64,000 nt of DNA. Source: Hyphomonadaceae bacterium. GTDB taxonomy: Bacteria; Pseudomonadota; Alphaproteobacteria; Caulobacterales; Aquidulcibacteraceae. The position numbers and the translations under genes are program-made. This document shows positions 41,946 to 51,500 of the stretch, piece after piece. The stretch's first letter is position 1. Each line of letters begins with the position of its first letter. The DNA lies in contig JAEUMT010000046.1 in NCBI GenBank assembly GCA_016791365.1, positions 62,001-126,000 of the forward strand, read 5' to 3'. The notes under the pieces are model-generated. The model was not told where the DNA came from, did no database searches, and was given only the letters and a program-made list of their open reading frames with translations.

Positions 41946-43129
41946 TGGGTGTCTCGCAGACCAAGCACGCGCTTGGCGACAACGTTGAGATTAATTTCGG
42001 TGGTGCCGCCTTCGATCGAATTGCCCTTCGACCTCAGCCAGCCGCGCGTGGTGGCAATATCGTCAGCCGAAAAGCCCTCGCCGCTCCAGCCAAGCGCGCG
42101 ATTGCCCGCCGCTTCCACCATCAGTTCGCAGCGATCCTGGTTCAACGTCGCACCCGCAACTTTGAACATCGACGCCATGTGGCTGACATTGCCGCCCGCC
42201 TTCGCCTCTTCCTGCGCCCGCTGCACCGACAGCGCGTAAGCCCGCTCCGTCATCTTATGTGACGCAATCCGCGCCCGCAGATCGCGATCTTCCAGCGCGC
42301 CGCCTTCAACACCAACGTGCTTCTTCGCCAGATCGACAACATCGACGCGCGTATTCGAGCCAAACCCGGAAATGTTCGTGCGCTCATACATCAACAAGCG
42401 CTTGGCGATTTCCCAACCGCCATTCAAACGCCCGACCATTTGATGCTTCGGCGCCTTCACGTCAGTGAAGAACGTCTCGCAAAACGGCGACGAACCCGAG
42501 ATCAGCTTGATCGGCCGCGTCTCGACGCCCTTGGTCGTCATATCGATCAGCACGAACGAGATGCCCTCGTGCTTCACGCTCGTATCGGTGCGCACCAGGC
42601 AGAAGCACCAATCGGCGTAGTTCGCGTACGAGGTCCAAACCTTCTGGCCGTTGATCAGCCAATGATCGCCCTTGTCTTCGCACTTGGTCTGTAGGCCTGC
42701 GAGGTCCGATCCCGCGCCCGGCTCGGAATAGCCCTGACACCAACGGATCTCCCCGCGCACGATCTTCGGCAGATGTTCTTTCTTCTGCTCTTCGTTCGCG
42801 TACTCAAGCAGCACCGGCCCAAGCATCCAGATGCCGAACGAGAACAGCGCCGGCCGCGCGCCGATTTTCTTCAATTCACTTTGCAGCACGCGGTTTTCAT
42901 CCGCGCTCAAACCGCCGCCGCCGTACTCAGCCGGCCATGTCGGCGCCGTCCAGCCCTTCGCGCCCATGCGCTCAAGCCAGAGTTTCGCCTCCTGATTCTT
43001 GAACTCGTAGTTGCGGCCGCCCCAAACGGCGTCATCTTCGCCCGTCATCGGCGTCCGCATCGAAGGCGGGCAGTTCGCCTCCAGCCAAGCTCTCGTCTCG
43101 GTCCGGAAGACTTCCAAATCTTGTGTCAT
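41942..43129 (-). CDS. acyl-CoA dehydrogenase, large subunit type
   Basis: A 395-residue acyl-CoA dehydrogenase. WTAPTWPAEYGGGGLSADEN, then RWCQGYSEPGAGSDLAGLQT (FAD/substrate motif), VWTSYANYADWCFCLVRTD and SIEGGTTEINLNVVAKRVLG follow in order. The C-terminal motif has Glu one position earlier than the usual Y-E-G-T. Together with the downstream partner, this suggests an alpha/beta heteromer acting on a bulky or dicarboxylic acyl-CoA. The start at 43129 is chosen; the upstream extension reads into a repeat. Confidence 0.9.
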   Translation of the reverse strand: MTQDLEVFRTETRAWLEANCPPSMRTPMTGEDDAVWGGRNYEFKNQEAKLWLERMGAKGWTAPTWPAEYGGGGLSADENRVLQSELKKIGARPALFSFGIWMLGPVLLEYANEEQKKEHLPKIVRGEIRWCQGYSEPGAGSDLAGLQTKCEDKGDHWLINGQKVWTSYANYADWCFCLVRTDTSVKHEGISFVLIDMTTKGVETRPIKLISGSSPFCETFFTDVKAPKHQMVGRLNGGWEIAKRLLMYERTNISGFGSNTRVDVVDLAKKHVGVEGGALEDRDLRARIASHKMTERAYALSVQRAQEEAKAGGNVSHMASMFKVAGATLNQDRCELMVEAAGNRALGWSGEGFSADDIATTRGWLRSKGNSIEGGTTEINLNVVAKRVLGLRDTQ

Positions 43130-43201
43130 CGCGCGTTTCCTCAACGCGCGGCTTAGCACCGTGGAGCGCCGTACGTCACTATCACGCGTGGGAAGCTTCT
43201 G

Positions 43202-43334
43202 CTCGCCCTTGATGGGCGAGCTGTCATGACGCGCAGCGGCATGACTGAGTGGGTGGCGGCTCGATTTTGCTGAAGACGGAGCAGTCACCCGCTCCGGCGC
43301 TTCGCGCCACCTCGCCCATCAAGGGCGAGGAGTG
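43202..43334. repeat. intergenic repeat, CTCGCCC...GGGCGAG family
   Basis: CTCGCCCTTGATGGGCGAG, CTGTCATGACGC, then CACCCGCTCCGGCGC, TTCGCGCCAC and CTCGCCCATCAAGGGCGAGG. The ends are inverted copies. It lies between two minus-strand genes. Confidence 0.8.
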
Positions 43335-43335
43335 A

Positions 43336-44658
43336 TTACTCCAACCCTTCCGGCTGCCCCACCACCACGAACGTGAACCCGTCCGGATTGAACAGGCGGC
43401 GGATCACGCGGTTCACATCGTCCAGCGTCACCGCGCGAATAAGATCGTTGCGTCGGTTCACGTATTCGATATCGCGCCCCGCCGCCTGATAGCCGTGCAC
43501 GACGCCGGCGATCTTCACATTGCTGTCGAGATCGAGCGCAAACGAGCCGGTCAGGTAGGTGATGGCGTCATTCACCTCGGCCTGCGTCGCTCCATCGCGA
43601 TGGAGCCGCGCCATCTCGGCGCGCGTCACTTCAATCGCCTCGCGCACATCGCCATTCTCGGTCTGCGCCGAGCCGCGGATCAGCGCCGAGTGATCACGCA
43701 CGGAGGGGCCGGTGCCGATGCCATATACAAGCCCCCGCTGTTCGCGCACCTGGTCCATCAGCCGCGACGAAAACCCGCCGCCACCCAGGATGTAGTTGGC
43801 GACCGCAAGCGGTATCCAGTCAGGATCCTCATCCTGAATGCCGGGACCGACGAACAGCACCAGACTTTGCGGCTGCGGCAATTGCCGCACGATCAGCGGC
43901 GTCGGCGCCGCGGGCGTCACATCTGTCGGCTCTGGCGGGCGAACGCCGGCCGGCAGCGCGCCAAAAATCGTATCGACAGCCCGGCCCGCATCGGCGGCGC
44001 TGATGTCGCCGACGATCGTGATCTGCAGCGTCGCGCGATTGAACAGCGCCGCGCGGCGCTCAACCAGAGCGGCGCGATTGATCGCATCAATGCTCTCGCG
44101 CGAGGTCCGGCGCGCGTAAGGATGGCTTGGATAGAGCGCCTGATCGAGCGCCAGGTTCGCCAGATAGCTCGGATTGGTTTCGCGTGTGCGCAGCCCCACG
44201 ATCATCTGACGCTTAATCCGCGCCAACGGCTCAGCGTCGAAACGTGGCTCATTCAGCGCCACGCGCGCCATCTCAAACGCCGCATCGCGATTTTCGCTGA
44301 GCGTCGTCAGGCTCATGCCCATGCCGTCCCAGCCTGCGCCGAAGCCCAACGACATGTTCAAATCCTGCAGCCGCTCCTTGAACGCGTTGGCGTTCATCGC
44401 GCCCGCGCCTTCGGTCAGCATGTCGGCCATGATGCCGGTGACGCCGATGAGGTTCGCCGGTTCGATCGCCGAGCCGCCGCGCCAATAGGCGCGCATCACC
44501 ACCATCGGCACCGTCGAATCCGAAACCAGCCACGCCTCGATCCCGCTCGGCGAGACAATGCGCTCTACGTCAACAGCACGCCGCGACGTCGTGCTCTCGG
44601 TTTGGGTCTGCGCGTACGCCGAAGAGGGCGGCGCAAAAACTGCAAACGCAGCAAACAA
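43336..44658 (-). CDS. M16-family peptidase-like protein, non-catalytic subunit type
   Basis: About 440 residues. It has a signal-like N-terminus (FAAFAVFAPPSSAYAQ) and the M16 fold (VSDSTVPMVVMRAYWRGGSA, GVTGIMADMLTEGAG, LFVGPGIQDEDPDWIPLAVA, NYILGGGGFSSRLMDQVREQ, RGLVYGIGT). The zinc motif H-x-x-E-H is absent, so it is the partner of the upstream catalytic M16 protein, as in two-subunit bacterial processing peptidases. No ATG fits. A TTG at 44658 gives the signal peptide, with GGGGAG upstream that is itself part of a repeat (44671-44798). The start is therefore uncertain. Confidence 0.85.
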   Translation of the reverse strand: MFAAFAVFAPPSSAYAQTQTESTTSRRAVDVERIVSPSGIEAWLVSDSTVPMVVMRAYWRGGSAIEPANLIGVTGIMADMLTEGAGAMNANAFKERLQDLNMSLGFGAGWDGMGMSLTTLSENRDAAFEMARVALNEPRFDAEPLARIKRQMIVGLRTRETNPSYLANLALDQALYPSHPYARRTSRESIDAINRAALVERRAALFNRATLQITIVGDISAADAGRAVDTIFGALPAGVRPPEPTDVTPAAPTPLIVRQLPQPQSLVLFVGPGIQDEDPDWIPLAVANYILGGGGFSSRLMDQVREQRGLVYGIGTGPSVRDHSALIRGSAQTENGDVREAIEVTRAEMARLHRDGATQAEVNDAITYLTGSFALDLDSNVKIAGVVHGYQAAGRDIEYVNRRNDLIRAVTLDDVNRVIRRLFNPDGFTFVVVGQPEGLE

Positions 44659-44670
44659 AAAAGCCGCGAC

Positions 44671-44798
44671 TCCCCTTCTCCCTCGCGGAGAAGGGGTTGG
44701 GGGATGAGGGGCGTTCAAACACGCAGGCGCCTGATCGTCGGAACGCCCCTCACCCGCCGGCCTTTGGCCGCCGCCCTCTCCGCGAGGGAGAGGGCTGG
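44671..44798. repeat. intergenic inverted repeat between the two M16 genes
   Basis: CCCCTTCTCCCTCGCGGAGAAGGGG, GGATGAGGGGCGTTC, a spacer, GAACGCCCCTCACCC, and CCCTCTCCGCGAGGGAGAGGG. Two hairpins in inverted order. It supplies the bases just upstream of the second M16 gene. Confidence 0.8.
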
Positions 44799-44813
44799 CA
44801 AAAACAAGCCGCC

Positions 44814-46163
44814 TCACTGCGCCGCCTCCGGCAGCAGCCAGCCGGTCACCGAAGCGTTGATGTCCAGCGTTTGGCGCGACATCGTCATCACCTCTTCGCG
44901 CGTCACCGCTTCGATATCGGTCGCCCAATTGACCACGTCATCGATGCTTTCGCCCTGCGCCAGCGATGCGCCGTAAATATTGGCGAGACTCTCCTGGCTG
45001 TCGCGCGAATAGACGGCGTTCGCCGCCAGCGAATTTTTCGCACGCGTCAGCTCCGCGTCCGTCGGCCCGTCGCGCAGATATTGCGCGATCACCGCATCGG
45101 CCGCCGCTTCGACCTGCTCCAGCGTCACGCCCTCAACCGGCGTCGCCCAAATCGAAACGCTGCCGCCGCCGAGCCCAGACGAACTTGCGCTCGCGCCGGC
45201 GCCGATCGCAATGCGCTGCTCTTCCACCAGCGCGCGATAGAGCCGGCTCGTCTCCGAACCGCCGAGCACTTCCATCGCCACATCGAGCGCGTGCGCTTGC
45301 CGGCCCGTATCGACGCCGTAGCTCGTCGCGCGATAGAGCCGCGAGAACGAAGGCTGACGCACTTTCTCATCGCTATGGGTCACGCGCATCGGCCCGACAT
45401 TCGGCGGATCGCTCACCCAAGCGCGCGCCGGCAAATCGCGTGTCGGGCGCAACCGTCCGTAATAGCGCTCCGCCAGCGGCCGCAGCTCAGCCGCATCGAC
45501 ATCGCCAGCCACAACCAGGATCGCGTTATTGGGCGCGTACCAGGTGCGATAGAACTCAAGCGCGGTTTCGCGGTCGAGCGATTGAATCTCATGCAGCCAG
45601 CCGATCACCGGCGTGCCGTACGGATGATGCGGCCACAGCATCGCGCGCATCCGCTCGCCCAGCACTGAACCTGGATTGTTGTCGATGCGCTGGCGGCGCT
45701 CTTCGACGATGACATTGCGCTCCGAGGTAAACGTCGCGTCGGAAAACTGCAGATTGCGCATGCGATCTGCTTCCATGCGCATCACCAGGTCCAGGCGATC
45801 GCGCGCGATGCGCTCGTAGTAAGCGGTGTAGTCCCAGTTCGTGAACGCGTTGTCCTCGCCGCCATTTCTGGCGACGGTGCGCGAAAACTCACCCGGCGCG
45901 ATCTCGCGCGTGCCCTTGAACATCAGGTGTTCGAAAAAGTGCGCGATGCCCGAATGCCCGCGCGGCTCATCAGCGGCGCCAACGCGATACCAGACCATGT
46001 GCGTCACCACCGGCGCGCGCCGGTCGGTGATCACAACGACCTGCAGCCCGTTGCGGAGCGTGAAGGTCTCAGGCCGGACGAACTCCCGCGCCTGGGCCGA
46101 AGCCGTCAGCGCGAGCAACGCTACGCATGCGATGAAGAAACGTTGGCCCAGCCCGCCGAACAA
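44814..46163 (-). CDS. M16-family zinc peptidase, catalytic subunit
   Basis: A 449-residue peptidase exported by a signal peptide (ending ASAQA). HSGIAHFFEHLMFKGT holds the inverted zinc motif H-x-x-E-H, with a further Glu downstream in the ENAFTNWDYTAYYE context. PYGTPVIGWLHEIQSLDRET and YAPNNAILVVAGDVDAAELR are typical of M16B. The start is TTG at 46163, only 5 bases after the BamF-like stop, so the genes form an operon. It probably degrades peptides in the periplasm together with the next gene product. Confidence 0.92.
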   Translation of the reverse strand: MFGGLGQRFFIACVALLALTASAQAREFVRPETFTLRNGLQVVVITDRRAPVVTHMVWYRVGAADEPRGHSGIAHFFEHLMFKGTREIAPGEFSRTVARNGGEDNAFTNWDYTAYYERIARDRLDLVMRMEADRMRNLQFSDATFTSERNVIVEERRQRIDNNPGSVLGERMRAMLWPHHPYGTPVIGWLHEIQSLDRETALEFYRTWYAPNNAILVVAGDVDAAELRPLAERYYGRLRPTRDLPARAWVSDPPNVGPMRVTHSDEKVRQPSFSRLYRATSYGVDTGRQAHALDVAMEVLGGSETSRLYRALVEEQRIAIGAGASASSSGLGGGSVSIWATPVEGVTLEQVEAAADAVIAQYLRDGPTDAELTRAKNSLAANAVYSRDSQESLANIYGASLAQGESIDDVVNWATDIEAVTREEVMTMSRQTLDINASVTGWLLPEAAQ

Positions 46164-46168
46164 GGCGC

Positions 46169-46708
46169 TCAGGTGCCCGGGAGTTTGAAGCCGCCGCGCT
46201 CGCGCCGGATCGTCACTTGCCCGCCGCCGGTTGCGCGGCGCACCGACTCTTGTTCCTCAAGCCGGCGCTGTTCTTCTTCCGCGTTCAGCGGTGAGCCCGC
46301 CGGCGCCGTTGAGCCATTGAACGAAAGCAGGCGGTTCACGAAGCCTTCGTTACGGCGCACGACGCCCTGGCTTTCGTAATCGATCTGCTCACGGATGCTG
46401 TCGTCGGCGGTTGCGGCGCCTGCGGCGGTTACGAACGAGCGCTCGCCCGCGCTCGCGCCCGTGCCGACATTGTCGCCGAACAGCGCGGCGCGCGCGTCCG
46501 TTGACGGATCAGCTTCGCCAGGGCGCGCCTCACCCGGACGCGGCGGACGCAGATTGTAATCCGGCGGCAGCGTCAGCGGCGCGTGCGTCATCACGCGGAA
46601 CTCGTCCGGCGACGACCGCGAGGCGCCCACGGCGCGCGAAAAGCCTGCGCAACCGCTGGCCGCTGTGGCCGCAGCGAGCACCACGATCAGTGCAACTGGT
46701 TTGGACAA
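46169..46708 (-). CDS. DUF3035 / BamF-like outer-membrane lipoprotein
   Basis: A 179-residue lipoprotein (lipobox ASGC at about 17-20). After the Cys comes the DUF3035 signature: SPDEFRVMTHAPLTLPPDYN, then LRPPRPG. The later EGFVNRLLSFN segment and polar C-terminus also fit. In Caulobacter a DUF3035 protein (BamF) belongs to the BAM outer-membrane assembly complex, so this may be its counterpart. It sits between lspA, whose product processes lipoproteins, and the M16 pair, an arrangement common in this clade. Confidence 0.85.
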   Translation of the reverse strand: MSKPVALIVVLAAATAASGCAGFSRAVGASRSSPDEFRVMTHAPLTLPPDYNLRPPRPGEARPGEADPSTDARAALFGDNVGTGASAGERSFVTAAGAATADDSIREQIDYESQGVVRRNEGFVNRLLSFNGSTAPAGSPLNAEEEQRRLEEQESVRRATGGGQVTIRRERGGFKLPGT

Positions 46709-46837
46709 CGTCCGCCTCCCTCAAATCTCTTGGCTTGGGTTCTAGACGAGGCTCACCGTCCCCGCCAAGCCGGACAGCAGCAAAGATGCCTCGCCCCGCA
46801 GTTTGACCGTTCTGGGGCGAATCTGCCCCAAACCCCG

Positions 46838-47404
46838 CTACCCCGCGCCGCCTGCGCCGCCCTTGTCACGGTTGAACCGGGCCTTGAACTGGCGCCAGCC
46901 GGTCCCCTTGCCCGGTTCGGTTTCGGCGAAAAACACCATGTCGATGGCCAGCAGGATCGCCCCACAGGTGATCGCGGCGTCCGCCACGTTGAACACCCAG
47001 GGGAACCAGAGGCCGTTGAAATCCAAAAAGTCCGCCACGGCGCCGAAACGAATCCGGTCGATGACGTTGCCCAGCGCCCCGCCGATCACGAGCCCCAGCG
47101 CAATCGCCGTCGGTTTCCGCTCCGCCGTGCGCAGCCAATAGACGAACACCCCCGAAATCAGGAACGAGAGCGCCACCAGGCCCCAACGCGCCAAATCCTC
47201 GCTGGCCCGCAACAGCCCAAAGCTCACCCCCCGATTCCACACCATCTGCAGGTCGAAGAACGGGCTAAGCTCGATGAAGCGGCAATTGATGCTGGCCTCA
47301 AGGCAGCCGCGCGGGCTGAAGGCGAGCGGCCCCAGGATCACCCATTTTGATATCTGGTCGGCGACGAAAACCACGCCGGCGAGAATGAGGCCAAGTCGAA
47401 ACAT
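46838..47404 (-). CDS. lspA: lipoprotein signal peptidase
   Basis: A 188-residue four-span aspartyl protease of the inner membrane that cleaves prolipoprotein signals. The motifs are ADQISKWVI, VWNRGVSFGLL (N-x-G-x-x-F-G), GGALGNVIDRIRFGAVADFL (first catalytic Asp) and FNVADAAITCG (second Asp). The start at 47404 gives the expected membrane N-terminus; an in-frame extension to 47440 is possible. Several predicted lipoproteins in this window would be its substrates. Confidence 0.95.
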   Translation of the reverse strand: MFRLGLILAGVVFVADQISKWVILGPLAFSPRGCLEASINCRFIELSPFFDLQMVWNRGVSFGLLRASEDLARWGLVALSFLISGVFVYWLRTAERKPTAIALGLVIGGALGNVIDRIRFGAVADFLDFNGLWFPWVFNVADAAITCGAILLAIDMVFFAETEPGKGTGWRQFKARFNRDKGGAGGAG

Positions 47405-47494
47405 GCCCGGCTTATGGACGCCGGCGCGGGTCAGGATCAACCCGCCGGCGCCGCGGCGCTTTGGTTTTGCCCCGGTTCAGGAGCATGAAAGCGC

Positions 47495-48421
47495 ATGCGC
47501 CGCCTTCTCGCCCTCGCCGCCGCACTGAGTCTCTGGGCCGGCGCCGCGCACGCGCAGGAGCGCCTGCACCGCGCGCTCGAAAGCTACGCACTCTATCAAA
47601 CCGACATCACCGCCATGCTCGACGCCGACATTCCGGACGCTGCGGCCCTGGACGCCGCCCTCGATCGCGTCGCGCGCCACGATCCCGAACGCCTGACCCA
47701 AGGCTGGCTGGCTTACGGCGCGCTCACCGCCGCGCAATCGCCGGCCTGGGTGAACGGCGTACGCGCCCGCGTCCGCGCCGCCGGCCGCCCCGCCGTGCTC
47801 CGACAGCTGCGCCGCGACATGACCTACGCCCGCCGCCGTCCGCCCGGCGCCGGTGAAGCAACCCAACTCATCCTCCGCGCCATGGCCGCCGACAATGCGC
47901 GCATGCGCGCCATCGCCATTCGCTTCGAAGGCTTAGGCAATGCCGGCGACACCAGCGCGTGGACGCGCCGCTCAACCACACGCGAAGGCGCACTGCGCGC
48001 GCCAACCACGCGCACGCTCGCGCCTGAACTCGCCGCGCGCCTTCGCCCAACGCCACTCACGGCCGCGCCGCTGACCGAAGCCACGGCATTCGGCGGCGCG
48101 CGCTTTTGGGACGGCCTCGCCAATCGCGCCTCGCCCACGCCGCCAAATCTGCCCTGGCGCGCCATCGCCGCACGCACCGCGAGCCTCGAGCGCATGCTGA
48201 CGCTCGGCGCCTTGCTCGTCGTCGGCGCAACCGAGAGCGAAACCGCGCGCATGAGCACGGCGCTCACCGACGATCCCGTCCGCCAATGCCTCGCCATGCA
48301 GCAGCTACAGCTGCGCCAATGCGCGTCCGTCACCCACGATCCAAACGAAGACGCCTTCTGCATCGCCCGCCACGGCTTCGCCGGCCCCGCCGATTGCATG
48401 AGCTTGGCCGAAGCGCCCTAA
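47495..48421 (+). CDS. hypothetical exported protein
   Basis: A 308-residue protein with a signal peptide (ending GAAHAQ) and no recognised family. The mature protein is mostly helical (LHRALESYALYQTDITAMLD; VLRQLRRDMTYARRRPPGAG). A C-terminal Cys cluster (QCLAMQQLQLRQCASVTHDP, AFCIARHGF, DCMSLAEAP) probably makes disulfides. It runs on the plus strand between lspA and ileS, which are otherwise co-directional and often adjacent, so it interrupts that set. Confidence 0.75.
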   Translation: MRRLLALAAALSLWAGAAHAQERLHRALESYALYQTDITAMLDADIPDAAALDAALDRVARHDPERLTQGWLAYGALTAAQSPAWVNGVRARVRAAGRPAVLRQLRRDMTYARRRPPGAGEATQLILRAMAADNARMRAIAIRFEGLGNAGDTSAWTRRSTTREGALRAPTTRTLAPELAARLRPTPLTAAPLTEATAFGGARFWDGLANRASPTPPNLPWRAIAARTASLERMLTLGALLVVGATESETARMSTALTDDPVRQCLAMQQLQLRQCASVTHDPNEDAFCIARHGFAGPADCMSLAEAP

Positions 48422-48426
48422 CCCCT

Positions 48427-48478
48427 TGGACCGCGCGTCTTCAGACGCGCATTGCGGGCCTGAAGGCCCGCGATCCAA
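48427..48478. repeat. double-hairpin intergenic repeat
   Basis: GGACCGCGCGTCTTCAGACG CGC followed by GCGGGCCTGAAGGCCCGC: two perfect short hairpins between convergent genes. It could act as a bidirectional terminator, but there is no U-run. Confidence 0.65.
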
Positions 48479-48496
48479 GAAAACCGCGCACTCTCT

Positions 48497-48548
48497 CCTC
48501 GCCCTCGATGGGCGAGGTGGCGCGAAGCGCCGGAGTGGGTGACAGCTC
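48497..48548. repeat. intergenic repeat, CTCGCCC...GGGCGAGG family
   Basis: CCTCGCCCTCGATGGGCGAGG, TGGCGCGAAGCGCCGGAGTG and GGTGACAGCTC; a single-arm copy of the element at 43202-43334. Confidence 0.75.
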
Positions 48549-48568
48549 AGAACGCCGCCGCCACTTAC

Positions 48569-51500
48569 TCAGCCACGCGCTGCATCCCAAGCCGCGACCG
48601 CTTGCGCATCGCGCGGCGTGATGTCCGGATAGCGCTTATCCGCCGTGGCCGGATCGAAATACTTCCACGACCGCGCGCACTTCACGCCCGGCGCTTTCTC
48701 GATCACCACCGCAACCCCCGGCGCTTCCGCGAGGCGAAACGCATCCGCCGGCCCATCGCCTTCAACGATAGTGACGCCGCTAGTGATGCACAGCTCCGCA
48801 AAGTCGACCGCCTGCAACGAAGCCCGCAACGCATCGTCCTTCACGAACACGCGCGGCGCAGCCTCAAGCGCCGCGCCGATCACCTTGTCGCGCCGCGCCA
48901 CTTCCAGCGCGCCGGTGACCACCGCCCGCGCCTCGCGCAGTTTCGCCACTTCCTCACCGGCGAAATCATCCTCCCACGCATCCGGCGTTTCCGGGAACGT
49001 GCGCAGATGCACCGATACGCTGTCCGGAAACCGCGTCAGCCAAGCCTCTTCCGCCGTAAACGGCATGATCGGCGCGAGCCACGCGGTGAGACGCGAGAAG
49101 GTTTCATCCAACACCGTGCGGCACGCACGGCGGCGGAATGAATCCGGCGCGTCGCAATAAAGCGCGTCCTTGCGCACATCGACATAGAAGGCCGAGAGAT
49201 CGACGTTGCAAAACTCCACGATGGCGCCGAGCGCTACGCGCCACTGATAGGTGTCGTAACCACGGCGCACTTCCCGGTCGACTTCATGCAAACGATGCAG
49301 CAGCCAGCGTTCGAGCAAAGCCAGCGACTCCCCGCCCCCTTGCGGGGCGGGGCTGGGGGTGGGGGTACGGGCGGTAGAGACACGTTCGGCATCGCTGAAA
49401 TCCCGCAACGCCCCGAGCAAGTACCGCAGCGTGTTGCGCAACTTCCGATACATTTCGCCCGACTGATCGATCATGATCTTGCCGAGCCTGAGATCGTCGC
49501 CGTACTCAGCCGACGCGATCAGCAGGCGCAGTATCTCAATGCCGTTCTGCTCGGCGATCTTCTGCGGCTCGATCGTGTTGCCGATGGACTTGGACATCTT
49601 CATGCCCTTCTCGTCCATCGTGAACCCGTGGGTGACCACTTCGTCGTACGGCGCACGCCCACGCGTCGCGCAGCTTTCCAGCAACGACGAATGAAACCAG
49701 CCGCGATGCTGGTCCGAACCTTCGAGATAAACGGTCGAGATCGGGTTCACGAACGAGGCCCGCGTCGGCGCCTCCGGATTGCCGATCACGAACGCATGCG
49801 TCGAGCCCGAGTCGAACCAGACATCCAAAATGTCCTCGACCTTCTCGTACTCATCCGCCTTGTGCTTCGCGCCGAGGAAATCCTGCGCCGCCGTCGCCCA
49901 CCAGACGTCAGCGCCGCCCTCCTTCATCGCCGCGAACACGCGCGCATCGACGTCATCGTCCTGCAGGATCGAGCCGTCGCTCTTCTTCACGAAAATCGGC
50001 AACGGCACGCCCCAGGCGCGCTGGCGCGAAACCAGCCAATCGGGACGATCCTCGATCATGCCCCGAATGCGGTTGTAATCCTTCGTCTCGCCCGTGCGCT
50101 TCTGGCCCCAATCGACGCGATCGATTTCGTCGAGCGCGATCTGGCGCAGCGTTTTGCCATCGCGATACGGCTTATCGAGCGCGATGAACCATTGCGGCGT
50201 GTTACGGAAGATGAGCGGCGCCTTTGAACGCCACGAGTGCGGATAAGAGTGTTTCAACTGCCCACGCGCCAGAAGCGCACCGACTTCGATCAGCGCGTCC
50301 ATGACCGCTTTGTTGGCAGGGCCGTCTTTGCCGAGGTTCTTTCCCTCAAGCTGTAGAATTTCAAGCCCTTCGAAACCGGGTGCGTCGCTTGTGAACCGAC
50401 CGTCCTCATCTACCGTGAACGGAATTCCACGCTGACCAAAGTTGCGAACCCACACATCAAAGTCGTCCGCGCCATGTCCAGGGGCAGTATGGACAAACCC
50501 CGTACCCGCATCATCGGTCACGTGGTCGCCCGACAACACCGGAACTTGGAAGTTGTAGGCGTACTCCTCTCCGGGAATTGGAATACGCAGAGGCCCTTTG
50601 GACTTTGGATCATCTGACAGCGGCAGTGCAGGCAGCTTACGTGCGGCGGCCCAATTCAGAAGGGGGTGTTCGCAGAACTCAAACTGACTGGGATCGGCGT
50701 TACGAACTTTTGACCATTTCGCCACCTTCGCGGCCTTGAAGACATCGTCAGCGCGAGCATCAGCGAGAACGAAAAGTTCGCCAATCTCGGCCCACGGAGC
50801 GAACGGTAGATCTTTTTCCAGTTCATCGACGCGATACAAACCGTAGGAAATGCTTGGGCTATAGGCGATCGCGCGGTTGCCAGGGATCGTCCACGGCGTC
50901 GTGGTCCAGATGACAACGGACGCCTGTTGCCAGATCGCGAGTTCCTGATCGGCACCTGCAGAGACGCCATTGATCGGAAACTTCACCCAGATCGTCGGGC
51001 TCGTCTTCTCCTGATACTCCACCTCCGCTTCCGCCAGCGACGTGCGCTCCACCGGACTCCACATCACCGGCTTCGAACCGCGATACACAAGCCCCGTCCG
51101 CACCACGCGCAAGAACTCGCGCGCGATCGCGGCTTCGGCTTCGAAGCTCATCGTCGTGTAATAGCGATCCCAATCGCCCTCGATGCCCAAGCGCCGAAAT
51201 TCATCGCGCTGCAGCGGGATCCATTTGTCGGCGTACTCGCGGCACGCGCGGCGAAACTCTACCGCCGGCACTTCAGACTTCTTGCGCCCAGCTTTGCGAA
51301 AATCCTCTTCGACTTTCCACTCGATCGGCAGACCGTGGCAGTCCCAGCCCGGCACATAGTCGCAATCGTAGCCCGCCATCTGTTTGGTGCGGACGACGAA
51401 GTCTTTCAGGATTTTGTTTTCCGCGTGCCCGATATGGATCGGACCGTTCGCATACGGAGGGCCATCGTGAAACACGACCTTCGGTCGCGCTGCCGCTTCC

